Of a DNA stretch of 64,000 nucleotides, positions 48,091 to 59,954 are shown in pieces. A program made the translations under genes and the position numbers. The DNA comes from Eucalyptus grandis (Eukaryota > Streptophyta > Magnoliopsida > Myrtales > Myrtaceae). The notes beneath the pieces were generated by a model. It worked only from the letters and a program-made list of their open reading frames with translations, had not been told where the DNA came from and made no database searches. Location: assembly GCF_016545825.1 (NCBI RefSeq), contig NC_052619.1:573501-637500 (forward strand). Reading direction: 5' to 3'. Position 1 is the stretch's first letter. Each line of letters opens with the position of its first letter.

Positions 48091-49334
48091 CATCTTGAAT
48101 TGCTCTACCCTCCTTAAAGGTAAGTCATTCTAGATAGGTTCCTTCATTGTTTGCATTAGCATTTTCACGCATCATATAAATTGTATTTCAAAATGGGATT
48201 TTTTTTCCTACAAAAATATCATTCATTGCATGTGCATAATCAAAATTTAGGTCTCAATTTGCCTTTAAATGCAACTTCTGCAAACTCACCTTCAAAGAAT
48301 AATAGCTATTGACTAAATTTTGGTGACTTGATTATTCTTTCATTACATATAAAATTGGGGACTAAAATTTAGCCCTTAAACAAAAATATTAAATTAAATT
48401 ATGTAGCATATAGATATTAGGAGCATATTTCATTTAAGTACACATTTGTCGGACCGACGGAGGAGGACTCAAGTGGATGGTCCTAAGCTTATTTCTTTAT
48501 CTGGACTAAGTGCATTGGGCAGCAAAACAGGGCCGAGCTTATTAGAAGGCTATGATGACCGCATCCTTTACATGCCAGAGTTCTAATTCTTTAAAGTGAA
48601 AGTCTTGATTCATTGACCCATGTGAAAATTCTTTCAATTTTGTGTGGGCACAAAATCTTTAGTAATTAGGGGAAGGAAGGATGTGGCGGAGACGCCCTTG
48701 AGGAAATAAACGCTGGATATTATTATCTTTCGGCAAAGAATAGGAAAGAAAAGGATATAGGCAAGAAAGTTGAAAGAATTAATATCTTGGTGGATTATTA
48801 TGATCTTCTGAAGACTTCGTTCTGATATTCGAATATTGACGACGGAGGAAAGAAGATTTGAAAACCCAAGCCGTTCCTCGCCTATAAAAGGAGTTGTGAT
48901 AGAGCCGAGCAAGGGGAGACCACACATTGAATACACGGCTAGAATATAGAGGACCACGAGAGAGAGATTCGTCTTTTAATTGTCAAGCGAATGCCCAGTA
49001 ACGTCGACGTGCAGCGAGCAACTTTTAACAGTCCCAGCGGCACTTCGACGCTTAACATTTGTCCCCGGCGGCTGCTCATGCTTTTGCATCCCCGACGCCT
49101 TTAGATTGCTGTAGCGCCACTTGCAGTGATTTCTCAGCCCAACAAAGAACTCAGCAATCCGGCGCATTCCAGTCCAGCACCGGCGTCATCTCCAACCCTG
49201 CCGCAGCCGCTTTGACGATTTTCTGAGCAACTCAACTGACACCAGCAAAGCATCCAGGCCGAATCTTCATCAATTCCTTTTTTTTTTTTGTGGTTACGTC
49301 CCATTACAGTTTCTTCCTCTCTGGGATTCTTCAA
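48091..49334 (+). other. 3' end of retroelement interior and promoter-like LTR block
   Basis: AATTGGGGACTAA near 48355 resembles a polypurine region. After about 48449 comes a U3-like sequence with CCTATAAAAGG at 48880, then C-rich sequence up to the direct repeat. Assignment to a right LTR is inference. Confidence 0.5.
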
Positions 49335-50180
49335 TGGGCACAAGAGGGCGTTCCCAAAACAAACGAAGCGGTGAAATTTGTCCTGTTTTGCCCAAGCTTT
49401 TTTAAAAAGTGAAGCTTGATAGCAAAGTGAAAAGAAGCTGAAGTTCTGAGACATAATTCCAAAATACTCGGTCTTGTGGAACACATCCGACGACTACGGA
49501 GCAACCATGCACTCATCGCGATTCCCGTGACCCATCGTCAATCCGAATTCGGAAACGTCACCCGCGTGACATCGTGAATTAGGTAAGAATCTCGATTAAT
49601 TTGATTTTCATATATCTTGTTGCCTAATTCGTATTATGGCAATCTCTCTTTGATTGTTTGATCGAAATTGCCATATCCAAAAGATCTCTTTATGATTAAT
49701 GAATTGGGAAATCTTCCTAATTGCACACTATGTATACGATTGACAGTCCGATTTCATGTTCAAAATATGACTCGCAATTACGCAGAAAAATCGCCAATCC
49801 CATCTCACACCCATTTTGTTAAAAATTGACCAATCCAATCTCATGAACGAGATATGATTTGTTAATTTAAAAAAAATAAGCAAACATGAATGATATCATG
49901 CCTGCTTTGCTATCGTGTTATTTTATATGCCTTTGTTTGAATTGATTTTGTTTCCGTAAAAAAGAAACCCAGAAAATAATAAGTATATTCAAATTGGATC
50001 ATAATCTTGCTAGAATATTGCTTGTTTTATGATAGTTTGCATATTTAGATTAGGCATTTTATTTATTTCGAATTTTTGAAATTAAAAAAACCCAACAACA
50101 TTAGTTTAGGATGTTAGATTTTCTTTTCATTAATTTATATGCGAGTTCAATTATTAGGCAATTTTAATTTCGAATTTTAT
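49335..50180 (+). repeat. Right copy of the LTR-like direct repeat, cut by the duplication junction
   Basis: Collinear with 40127-41005 up to CGAATTTTAT. At 50181 it passes abruptly into GAAATCTGTAAACC, the sequence found 222 bp after the SLP2 stop. This point is therefore the novel joint made by the segmental duplication. Confidence 0.85.
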
Positions 50181-50971
50181 GAAATCTGTAAACCATTGAT
50201 TATGAATAGGGTACAATCAAGTATAAAGGCATTCTCAGGACGTCAAAATTTTACTTTGTGCTGTGAAGTTGATTTTTCCCTTTCCCTTCCTCTTCTCTTT
50301 ATTTCATGTCAAATGTTGCTGCGAAACTGCAGAAAGTTGCAGCCCAGATTCAAACATGCGTGCTTGTATTTCATGGAAGTTGATTGGCATATGTCAGTTG
50401 TCTTGAGTTGATCGGTATTCGACATTTTCATTGTTGCAAAAATTTAGCCTCCAGCACTGGTTGTCTAAGAGACCATCTGTCTTGGTTCCATTAGGAGAGT
50501 AAATACACCCTTTCTGCTATATGTGTTAGGAAGCATAAAATGTTATCATAAGATTTGAGAAATCTGGCGTAGTCAGATGCTTTCATGTAAATGAAATGGG
50601 TTGTTAGCTGGATCTGTATACTAACCCAAGGCCGGAGATTGTCCAACAGGCTGTAGAGTTGCCGCATAACATACTTCATCAGATCGAAGGATGTCAACAC
50701 TTGTAGGGAAGCTCATATGCAAGAAATATAGCTATTAAAACTGGTTTTCCCAAGTTTATTATGGCTTCAATACCAGACACGCCACCACAACAAGAGCAAC
50801 AGCTAAATGACAATTAGTCCTTTTCTCAATAGCGATCTCGGTCCATTATTCTCTATTCAAAAATCAAAAGTATCGTAAACCTCATAAGTACATCAAGTAC
50901 ATATTTCTAAGGCATTTCTTCTGGTACAATCTGCAGAAAATATTTGGCCTCAGTGTGTGGGAAATCTTTTA

Positions 50972-53737
50972 CTGCCATCATTTTCTTACGACGCTCACTT
51001 AAGTGTCGAAACTCTTTTTTTTGCTCATTTGAGTGTCGCATTGGGTGTAAAATTGTGCACTTGAGTGCCTATTATAACAATTTATTCTACATGGCTTTTT
51101 AAATTATGTATTGAATTCAACGTGACTTTTTAAAAGATATTGAAATTCAATGTGGAAAATTTTTTGTCCGATGTGGTAAGATTTAACAAAATGACAAACG
51201 TTTTTTGGAAACACTCTCTCTCTCGCTCTCCTTGAAGCATAGCCCAGCAACTGCGACGTATCTTGGAAGCATAGCCTAGCAACTTTGACGGAACGCTTCT
51301 CTTCCGTTGTTCATTGTCCTTCTGGCTTCTCTATCCATATGCTAGCTTTGAGTTTCGAGATCCGTTGACGAGGGAAATATATAAATAATAATGGCAACTC
51401 GTAAGAGAGTTTCTCCTTTGAGAGGAAAATAATATTAGAAGTGTCGAAAGTTACGTAAGAATCTCACTTTAATGTAAAAAGTTTTTTTGAATCATTCAAA
51501 TGCCAATTTTTTTGAAAAGTGATATTTTTAGTACGAATTTCAATTAATTTGGCCGGAAATTTGAAGTGACCTTTTTATTATTATTAATATCTTAAGCTGA
51601 TGTGGTTTGCTAGAAGTCTAAATCAGTATAAAAGGCCCAAAACGATGTTGTTTGACCAGTTTAATCTACCTGTCGACTCAAAACGATGCCGTCCGCAAGA
51701 AAAACGTGGCAAAATTTCTTGTTGAATGACATCATTCATCTCTCTCTCTCCCTCCCATCCATTTCTTCATTTGAGCTCTACAACATCACATGAAGATGGG
51801 GGAGGGATTGGGCTTGGAGGCGGCGTCGGAGGTGGAAGATTGGCGGTGGGATTTGGCCTCAAACTTGTGCTTCTCTTACTCGTGAAGCTTCTAGATTTTC
51901 TTTTGCTCGATATTGGAGCACTTGAAGATGCTTCGGCCACCGGTTTCTTCAGCGAGAGTTTGGCGCTTCTTGAGTAGTTCTTGCATGGGGATGTCCATTC
52001 TAGGGTATCGTGAGCAAATCATGACAGAATGAGATGGATTCATGACAAAATAGAGATTACTTAAAGCTCTACATACTATGTTTAGGCTGAGAAATACATT
52101 AAAATCAAGTCCAAAGCTTACGTTTTAAAACGTTTAGGATGTGTTCGACTATTTGCCCGAAAGAGCTGATAAAGTTGTTTTCATCAAATCGATGTTCGGA
52201 ATTAGGATTGATTCATGATTTCTTCCATGATAGCTAAAACTATGTCTAAATCTATGATTCCATGTAGTTTTATGGCGTTTCCTTCGATCCCCAGAGCTGG
52301 TTGCAGATGATGTCCCTGGGTCAAGGCCGTCATCGCTAGACTCCATTAGTAGGGGTGAGCATAGTCCGGGTTGGGTTGATCCACCCCCTAACCCTAGGAC
52401 AAACTCGCACAGTGTTGGTCCTCAATTTTTGGGACCGAGAATTGACCTTATTGAGCTTGGAACCAAGGATCGGATCGACCCAGTGGGTTTGTTCCGGTTC
52501 CCGAGTCAACTCGGGACCAATTGATAATTTTTTTATTTTATTTTTTGTGCTCATTGAAAAAGTTATTGAGGACCGGACTGACCCAATAGGTTCGGTCCAG
52601 TCCGGTTCTAGGATCAACCTGGGATTGGGATCAACCAATAATTTTTATTTTATTTTTTGTACTCCTTGAAAGAGCAACTGAGGATCGGATGGACCAAATG
52701 GGTTCGATAACAAGTGAGGTCAGCTAAGAAAGGCATGCGATAAGGATCGAGTGGGGTGAGCGTCAAACATAGTGAGCATTGAGTGTTGAGTGGGGAGCAA
52801 TAAACCAAGCGAGCATCGAGCGGCGAGCAGCATAAGTGACCTAAAGCAAGTGAGGCGAGTGTCGAGTAGCGAGCAGAGAAGTTGTTTCTTTCGATTTTGG
52901 CAAATTGAAGACTCAGAGAACAAATAAGATAGAAAAGAACGAGCACTAGAGGAGGATGTCATAATGCTCACCCCTATCCATTAGCCGGTGAAGATGGTGA
53001 CTGGTGTAATGTTTTGGTGGCGGTGGTCTGGTGATTGGTGGCGGCAAATTAGTGAAGGTTGTTGGCGTATCGGGTTGGTCATGACAAGAAGAAAACAAAG
53101 AAGTAGAGAGGGTGCAGAAGGAGAAAAGAAGAGAGAAAAAAAAAGAAAAAAAGAAAAAAATGACGTGGACGGAGAGGAGAATGTACACATGGAAATGCCA
53201 CTTGGATTGATTTTTTTAAAAAGCTAACTCATATTAAAATTTTAATTAAAAAGCCAAGTATAATTTTGGCCGTAATTTATCACCGTTGGCACTTAGATGA
53301 TAATTTTTCTCCATTTTAGCACTTAAGTAATTTGGCGAAAACCTTCGGCATTAAAATAAATGCCGTACACAATTTTTGACACTTTTAGTGTCATTCTTCC
53401 TCTTTTTGAGTTAGGACTCTTCACTAATAGATGAACCTCTCCCTTGCTACGTTTGCAGATTTTTGCCCAAAATTCAGAGTTAGGTTCTTCACCACCACTG
53501 GCAATTTTGACAGAATTTTGCCCCCCAATTTCTTTAATTTAGGTTAGGGTTCTTCAAACACATCTCTAAACATTGTTATTATAACTTCTCACTTGTTGAT
53601 TTTGTTTCGCCGGTGAGCCACATTGGATTTTCTCACGAGACAAATCGCCTATTGCACTTACGTGAATAATTTTTAAAAGATGTGATGCTCAAGTGAGCAT
53701 CTTATGAAAATGATGACACTTATGGCATTCTTATCCC
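50972..53737. mobile_element. MULE-like non-autonomous element in unit 2, with MITE inside
   Basis: Copy of the element at 34916-37040. Its left end is trimmed (ATCTTTTACTGCCATCATTTTC). It contains the short ORF at 51793-51977 in slightly longer form and is split by the MITE at 52350-52976. Confidence 0.7.
52350..52976. mobile_element. 627-bp hAT-type MITE in the SAD2 unit
   Basis: The termini TAGGGGTGAGCAT and ATGCTCACCCCTA are inverted. The flanks are the identical 8-bp TCCATTAG (52342-52349 and 52977-52984), the hAT hallmark. Unit 1 at about 36262-36275 (CCCTATTAGCCGG) has no insertion. Inside are two direct copies of a roughly 115-bp unit containing ATTTTATTTTTTGT and then several GAGCGAGCA-like words. 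Confidence 0.92.
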
Positions 53738-53949
53738 TAAGCAAATGCAACAATACATGCGCCATTTTAACAACACAAATCAGTCCAGTAGTAATTTTCA
53801 AGGCGCGGGATACAGAGTCTACAGGTTGAATAGATCCCGTCACTGCAATGTTCCTACTTGACTTGCTATTTTCTTATTGTCCTTTAAGTATGTTGTGACT
53901 ACAAGCTCGAGAAAGGCTGATTCAAATCGATACATGGGAAATTTCTACC

Positions 53950-56693
53950 CTAAAGCTTCACTAGTCTATCAGAAATCCAACTGAAGGGAATAGTAAGTGC
54001 TTCCTCGGCCCTTTCCCCAGCTCTCTCCTCCAGCCTTCTAATTTTTGGTATTAAACGGCAGACGTAGTCTTGGGCTCTTCTTCCCTCCGCTGAAAGTCCA
54101 GTCATTTTCTCCACCTTCCACCTTCCCACCAGAAACTCTAGAACATCTGAATAGTCCTTTGCTGTGTAAATGCCCAGCCTCTGCACCACGGCCGAGTAAT
54201 GGGAGAAAATGTTGTCATCACAACCGTCATACATCAGATGTGCTGGCATGGTGATTCTCTTTCTCATCATGTCGGCAAGTGCCAAGACAGCACCATCTGG
54301 GTTGATCTCAAAGAGCTTCTCCATGATTTTTGTATAGGCTGCTTCATGACGCTTCTCATCTGATGCAATTATACCGCAAATTTGAGCCAATTTCGTGTCC
54401 CCATGTGCCTTGGCGAGCCTGCCAGTGTTTCCGTGAGAAATAGATGTTGCCCTTTCTTGAAATGAAGTGTATATAAACAAGAGATAGGGACTGTTTTCTG
54501 CTCGCGGATCCTGGGAAAAAAAATATAGAAAGGTAATCAGCTACAACAAGTACAGAGTTGCCTCAAATTTTAGTGGGATCTATCTCAACTGATTCTTGCG
54601 GAATGACTCCTGAAGATAAAAGTCACGTGCATAAATCACTATTGGATTGCAGAGGCATGAAGTACATTTGAAGACGAAAATCAACAATTACGAGATGCAG
54701 TGGACATATATGTCAACCAAAATGATTCCAGTGCATTCAGTCTCTTTCAGCTGAAAGGATTTGCAGGCATTTGAGTAATTACTTTGTGCTGATGCACTTT
54801 AGTATTAGTTGGTCGTGGTGGTGCTAGGATCTCACCATCCCTGCCCCAATCAGATATTGAATCGTTTTCTCAATTCGCTTCATGTCCACCCGTCCAGACA
54901 GGTACAAGTACTTGTTCAGGAGGTCACCATGTCTGTTCTCCTCCGCAGTCCATGCCCTCGTCCAAATGGCCCAAGGTGTTAGGCTTGAACCTGTTTCGTC
55001 TCTAAGTCCGTCCAAAGTATTGAGCATTGTCTGATAAGTAGGGAGGGCTTCTTCTGTTATCATGCTTCCAACCAAAGCAACAAAGTAGTCATCAGGGATT
55101 TCCCTAGCCCTCTCCCTAAGTTCCCTAACTTGTTCTTCAAATCCATCTGATGCTGCATCCGGCAGAAAGTCTTGTGGTTGCCAACAATTCTCGACAGGTT
55201 TCAAGTGAACCAATACATTCTTCTCGGCCCAATCCTCCATGGACTTGAATATTTCGATCTTTTCGGGTGGCATGGAGTGGGTTACCTGAACATGTGCCTC
55301 CATACGAGGAATAGAAGGCTTCTTGACGTTCTCAATCTCCCTGCATCGAACATATGATCTTTTATGGTTCATTACAAGCCGGAAACAAATTGGATGTTGG
55401 ATCTAGTTCAATGTCAAATCGTGAAATGGTGTTCCTCTGCACTTAAATAATAGGATTAGTAGATGTGTGGATTCACATGGATTGGAAGAACTTTGGCTGG
55501 CTGGGATACTGATGATGAGGATTTTGGAAGGACTGACTGGAGCACCCGACACCCTATCGAAAATGATTACGTCTGTTCGTGCTAATTCAGTTTTCCAGCT
55601 TCTTTTTCGCTTTCTTTCTTTCAGTTTGAAAGTGAGAATCTACTTGATTCCAGTTGATATTTTTCTTTGAACTGTAATCGATTCAATCGGCAGAAAAACA
55701 AGGCGTATGACTATGGATAGATACTTGGTTTATCCAGAAGTTCCTTGATCATTGATAAGAACCAAGTGATACAGAATCGGCAAACACTTCTGCTACCCAA
55801 AAAAGGTTGTGATAAGAAATGCTCAATTTTCTCATGCTCCCGCTACAGCGAAGCGATCCTCTAGGATAGCTATAACAGCATGACTTTCCTTCAAAATATT
55901 GTAAAGCTTGCCTAACTTTTTGCATGGTTCCCAAAATTTCGTGTTGGTGGGGTGGTTGGTGCCAGCGCCGGAGGTGAGGTGATTCGAGGGTGCAGGATAG
56001 AGACAGATCGAGATCCTTGGGGTTACTGTTTTGGTATCTCAAGGTTTGTGTTTGCAGTAACTGGAAGACTCGGGTTTTATTCTGGGTATATTTATTTCAA
56101 GAAAAAAATCATGATAAGGGAAATTGCCTTTTAGGAAATCAATATCTAATAGAATGTTTTCCATTTTCAGGTTAGTGAATTCATTTTCCTTATTTTAAGT
56201 ATGCATAATTTCTTTGATCCTAAATGGTTTTACATTGATCAATCATTTTGAGCAAACCAAATGCATAATAATTCAGAAAACTAATTCGCAGAATTTTTTT
56301 CACTCAAACAAACACACCCAAAGACGAGAAGATTGAATCATTGGGTCTCTACTTCATGGTGGTGAGTTGAAGATGTTGATTCAACCTCTTAAAAGGAGCT
56401 ATTGCATAACATTGTTTCGCTCATCGATGGCATAACTTATGCCTTGTTCTTACAAAAGATACATACTTTGTGCATTCAGGATGAGAAGTAAATCAAGCAC
56501 TTACGTTAGCTCCAGAAGAACGAGTGAATGGAAGAAGGGGAATGTTGAAAGCTCACTTGGAGGTCGCCCCAGAGCGAAGAATGGAGGACATGGACTTGGA
56601 AGATCCGAGGCTGCGATCGGCGATTGGAGGCAACTTAAAGGAAAGCGACTTCATCGGTTTAGAAGTGAGAAATGGACTGAGTTGGTGGGCCAT
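53950..56693 (-). CDS. SAD2: Plastid acyl-[acyl-carrier-protein] desaturase, copy 2
   Basis: The exons 56693-56557, 55340-54836 and 54510-53950 have exactly the same lengths as those of SAD1 and give 400 residues. All di-iron ligands are present (EENRHG, DEKRHE and the two single Glu). At the positions matching castor Thr117, Gly188 and Asp280 it has Thr154, Leu225 and Ser317. The transit peptide starts [19 protein letters not shown]. Both introns align with those of SAD1, and intron 1 is equally well conserved. Its TATA-like site is degraded. The symbol is local to this window. Confidence 0.95.
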
Positions 56694-56793
56694 TTATGTT
56701 TGTTGACGATATGTGTTGTTTTTTTCTGCTGAGCTTGGTTTGCTCTTTGAGGACGAGACTGCACGAGACGATTTTGAGCAAACTTTGGGGAGT

Positions 56794-56802
56794 CTTATGT
56801 GA
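56794..56802 (-). promoter_or_regulatory. Degraded TATA-like site of SAD2
   Basis: The minus strand reads TCACATAAG where SAD1 has TCATATAAG and SAD3 has TATATAAAG. The single T-to-C change probably weakens the box. Confidence 0.5.
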
Positions 56803-57025
56803 GGGATTGGGAGAGGAAAAGGGGGTTGGGGGTGGGTTGTGGTAATCTAAGTGTTAGATATTTTAACAGTTTTGAAAATCTAAAAGCCATATTTTTGTAG
56901 TAGCTTTATAAGGTATGATTTGATTTATTTCGTTATTAACCCTTTCTTCATTTGTGTATGAAGAGAATCTCCAAATCACAATCATAACATACCATTCCAA
57001 AAAAAAGAGAAAGATCTGTTATATA

Positions 57026-57595
57026 TAGGGGTGTAAATGGTTTCCAAACTGAATCGAACTAAACGGATAAGAAAATTTATTGAATCGAACTGAAATCCGA
57101 TCTGAACTGAAATTGAACCAAGCCGAAATCCCGGTTCGATTTGGTTCGATTTTTCTGTTTTTATATTTTGCTTTTTTTCCTACATGCACTCATTTCAATA
57201 ATTTTATTTTTGGTAAAACCATTTCAATAAATTTTTTATTTTTCAAAAAATCGATTTTTTAATTATTTTTATTCTTTCTCTTTTTGTTTCTTTTCTTCTC
57301 CTTCTTCATTGGCCGGTCGCTGGTGATGGTGGCAGCTGGTGATCGGCCAATGAAGAAGGAGAAGAAAAAAGAAAGAAAAAGAAAGAAAAAGAAAATCAAA
57401 AAAGAAAAAAAACGTTTTTTTAAAAATAAAACAAAAATAAATGAACATATTTTACATTTATTGATTTGATTCGGTTAACTGAACTGATAAAAACCAAATC
57501 GGTTAAAAAAGTTTCGATTTTTAATGAAAACCGAACATAATGAAAACCAAACTGAAAAAACCAAACCTTGGTTCGGTTTGATTTTGACACCCCTA
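57026..57595. mobile_element. 570-bp palindromic hAT-type MITE
   Basis: It begins TAGGGGTGTAAATGG and ends TTGACACCCCTA. The flanking 8-mers GTTATATA (57018-57025) and GTTATACA (57596-57603) differ by one base. Both outer parts carry CGGTTCGGTTTG-like words in opposite orientation, and the centre is a hairpin around CATTGGCCGGTCG / GATCGGCCAATG flanked by T/C and A/G tracts. Confidence 0.88.
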
Positions 57596-57603
57596 GTTAT
57601 ACA

Positions 57604-58464
57604 TATTTTGCTTCTGTGCGTCTTCTCAAGCAAAACCATGGGTGAACTTTGGTTGTCGTTCTCATCGTAACACACGAGAAAGCTATAGAGAGCAATTATG
57701 TTAGAAGCGTCAACGGTGAGGTTATCAATGAGGAGGAGGAGTAAAAATGATTCATCGGATAAACACATCACTAATTCAGCTAAGTGAAATCTCTCCCTCT
57801 GATGGCGATAATGGCTAAAGTCCGCCATTAGCGAATGGGGTCAAGCATTTCCGGTTATTGTTATGACATCTAAAATATCTGTTAGCTTGTGACCCTTTCA
57901 TTCACATTTGAAAATTTGAAGTCTCGTAATCGAGTTCTGGAAAATTCCTATTAAGTGTGTTCTCTTCAAATTTGAGTCATTGAATCAAGCATATTTTATG
58001 AATTTGTGGTTCTATACTCTTCATGGAGAATGCTTACAAATTTTGCAATTACCTATTTTGAGAAATTCTTAAACCACATCGAGATTCTGTGTGCCTATTT
58101 AGAAAGAGAAAGAAACGGAAAAATGGAAAAGAAATGGAATGGAATCAGGCTAATCTTTTATTTTATTTTTTGGGATTAAAATGGTAAGTGCTCAAGTTTA
58201 TGTGGCTATTGAATTTAATGGGTAATCTGGCATTTTCATCTCATGAATTAGCTTACTGAAAGATAAATCCGATAAGTCTCTAACATCCCCTCATTCTTCA
58301 GCCTCGTGAGCATTCACACATGTTCCTTTTCTGATCTTTGTGCTATGTTCTTTTCTGAATCATTGGTCGTTCAAGTGAAGAGATAGGAGATCGTGATTAG
58401 TTAATCTCTTAGTTCTCCATTATTTAAATTGATTTTTCTTTTGATGTGTCTATGACCGATGTCA
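57604..58464. other. Spacer, no gene seen
   Basis: AT-rich sequence without recognised coding potential or further repeats. Confidence 0.5.
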
Positions 58465-58473
58465 AAAGAAATA

Positions 58474-58916
58474 TGGTTAATATCATAAAAAATCTAAAAT
58501 TAGTAAATCTATAACAAATTTATTTCAAAATAATTTTTTGACTACCAAAACTAAAAACTTGTATATTTTTGATAAATTTATCTTAAACTAATTTTTTGAT
58601 CATAAAAAACCCAAACTGATATATTTGTGGCAATTTTACCTCCATTAATTTTCATTAAATTGGATTAATACTATGAAAAATCACAAACCAATACACCCAT
58701 GATAAGTGGAGGATAAAACCTAAACTGGTATACTTATCAATTACCACGGGTTATTCAATTAAGTAATTTGACGTTAAAATTTAACAGAAACTAATGGAGG
58801 GTAAATTTGTCATAGGTGTACTAGTTTGAAGTTTTTTGCTATTAAAAAGTTAGTTTGAGATAAATTTATCATATATGTACTAGAGGCTTTTTTTTTTTTT
58901 ATAATGATATTAACCT
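58474..58916. mobile_element. 443-bp MITE with 9-bp target duplication
   Basis: The ends GGTTAATATCAT and ATGATATTAACC are inverted, and the flanks are the identical AAAGAAATA (58465-58473 and 58917-58925). The inside repeats phrases such as ATAAATTTATCTTAAACTA in both orientations. A 9-bp duplication suggests MULE-type mobilisation. Confidence 0.9.
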
Positions 58917-59369
58917 AAAGAAATAACAAAAAATGTCCATCAATTTGCCATTATGTGATTCATGTTTGCCTACAAGTTACTTTGACATCCGAGAATATTC
59001 AGATCTTTAATATTTAGTTCTATGTTTGTATATATTAACTTTGGATGGATGTTGAAAAGATGCAATACCGTATTCAACTGCATTTGATGAAAATTGAGTT
59101 CAATTAGACCTGATTTTTTTTAAGAGGTGATGTTCGTATATGTGTGCTCGATTGAGTCTATTTGTGTATTATTGAAATCGAATATGTTTGTCCACTGTTG
59201 TGTTACTTTATATTGTGTGGCCACATTTATTGATTATGTTGAACATGGTAATGCATATAGATTAACTTTATTAAAAAAGGCGATATGTTTGATGGTAAAA
59301 CAATAGTTGAGACGAAGAATGCAACACAATGCAAATGAGAAGAATGACATTCTATATAGTGATTTTTTT

Positions 59370-59473
59370 CTTTTTTTGCATCAAAAGAATACAATGATGC
59401 TATTTGTATCGCAGATTTAAATGAAACAAAATCCACCGGTGGATATGTGTTTATTTTTGCTGGAGGTGCCGTA
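59370..59473 (+). mobile_element. Copia RNase H fragment at the unit 3 border
   Basis: The plus-strand translation gives ADLNETKSTGGYVF and then AGGAVA, the familiar end of the copia RNase H domain. It stops exactly where homology with units 1 and 2 begins (GCTCATATGCAAG). No LTR of this element was found. Confidence 0.8.
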
Positions 59474-59954
59474 GCTCATATGCAAGAAATATAGCTATTA
59501 AAACTGTCTGTTCCAAGTTTATTATGGTTTCTGTACCAAGTACGCCACCTCAACAAGAGCAACAGCTAAAATGACGATTATTTCTTTTCTCACTAGTGAT
59601 CTTGGTCCATAATTCTCTTCTCAAAAACCCAGTTTCCATTAACCTCATAAGTTCATCAAGTTCATATTTCTTAGGCATTTCTCCCTGTACAACTAATAGA
59701 AAACATTTGGGCTCGACGAGTGGGAAATCTTTTACATAAGCAACTGCAATGATACATGCACCATTTTGACTAACACAAATTAGTCCAGTAGTAATATTTT
59801 TCTAGCACGCAGAGATACAGAGTCTATAGGTTGAACAGATCATGTCACTGCAATATCCCTACACGACTTGGGATTTTCTTATTGCCATCTAAATATCTTG
59901 TGATTAAAAGCTTGTAAAAGACTGATTCCAACCGCTACGTGGGAAATTTGTACC

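Larger units (their letters stand above)
40122..50180 (+). mobile_element. Degenerate LTR retroelement with gag but no recognisable pol
   Basis: A direct repeat pair (40127-41005 and 49335-50180, both starting TGGGCACAAGAGGGCG) brackets a region with a Ty3/gypsy-like gag pseudogene and three minisatellites. At 41758 TGGTATGAGCTTGG resembles an initiator-Met primer-binding site lacking two bases. A promoter-like block with CCTATAAAAGG at 48880 suggests the right LTR begins near 48.4 kb and that the left one has lost its 5' part. The right copy is cut at 50180 by the duplication junction. No reverse transcriptase or integrase was found, so it could be a TR-GAG type element or a deleted gypsy element. 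Exact termini are uncertain. Confidence 0.7.
50181..56813. repeat. Duplication unit 2 (carries SAD2)
   Basis: Collinear with unit 1 (34187-40121). It keeps the 101 bp missing from unit 1 (50732-50832) and holds an extra MITE. It ends at GGGAGAGGA near 56813, after which plain sequence continues, giving the retroelement-free state of the SAD1 insertion site. Confidence 0.9.
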
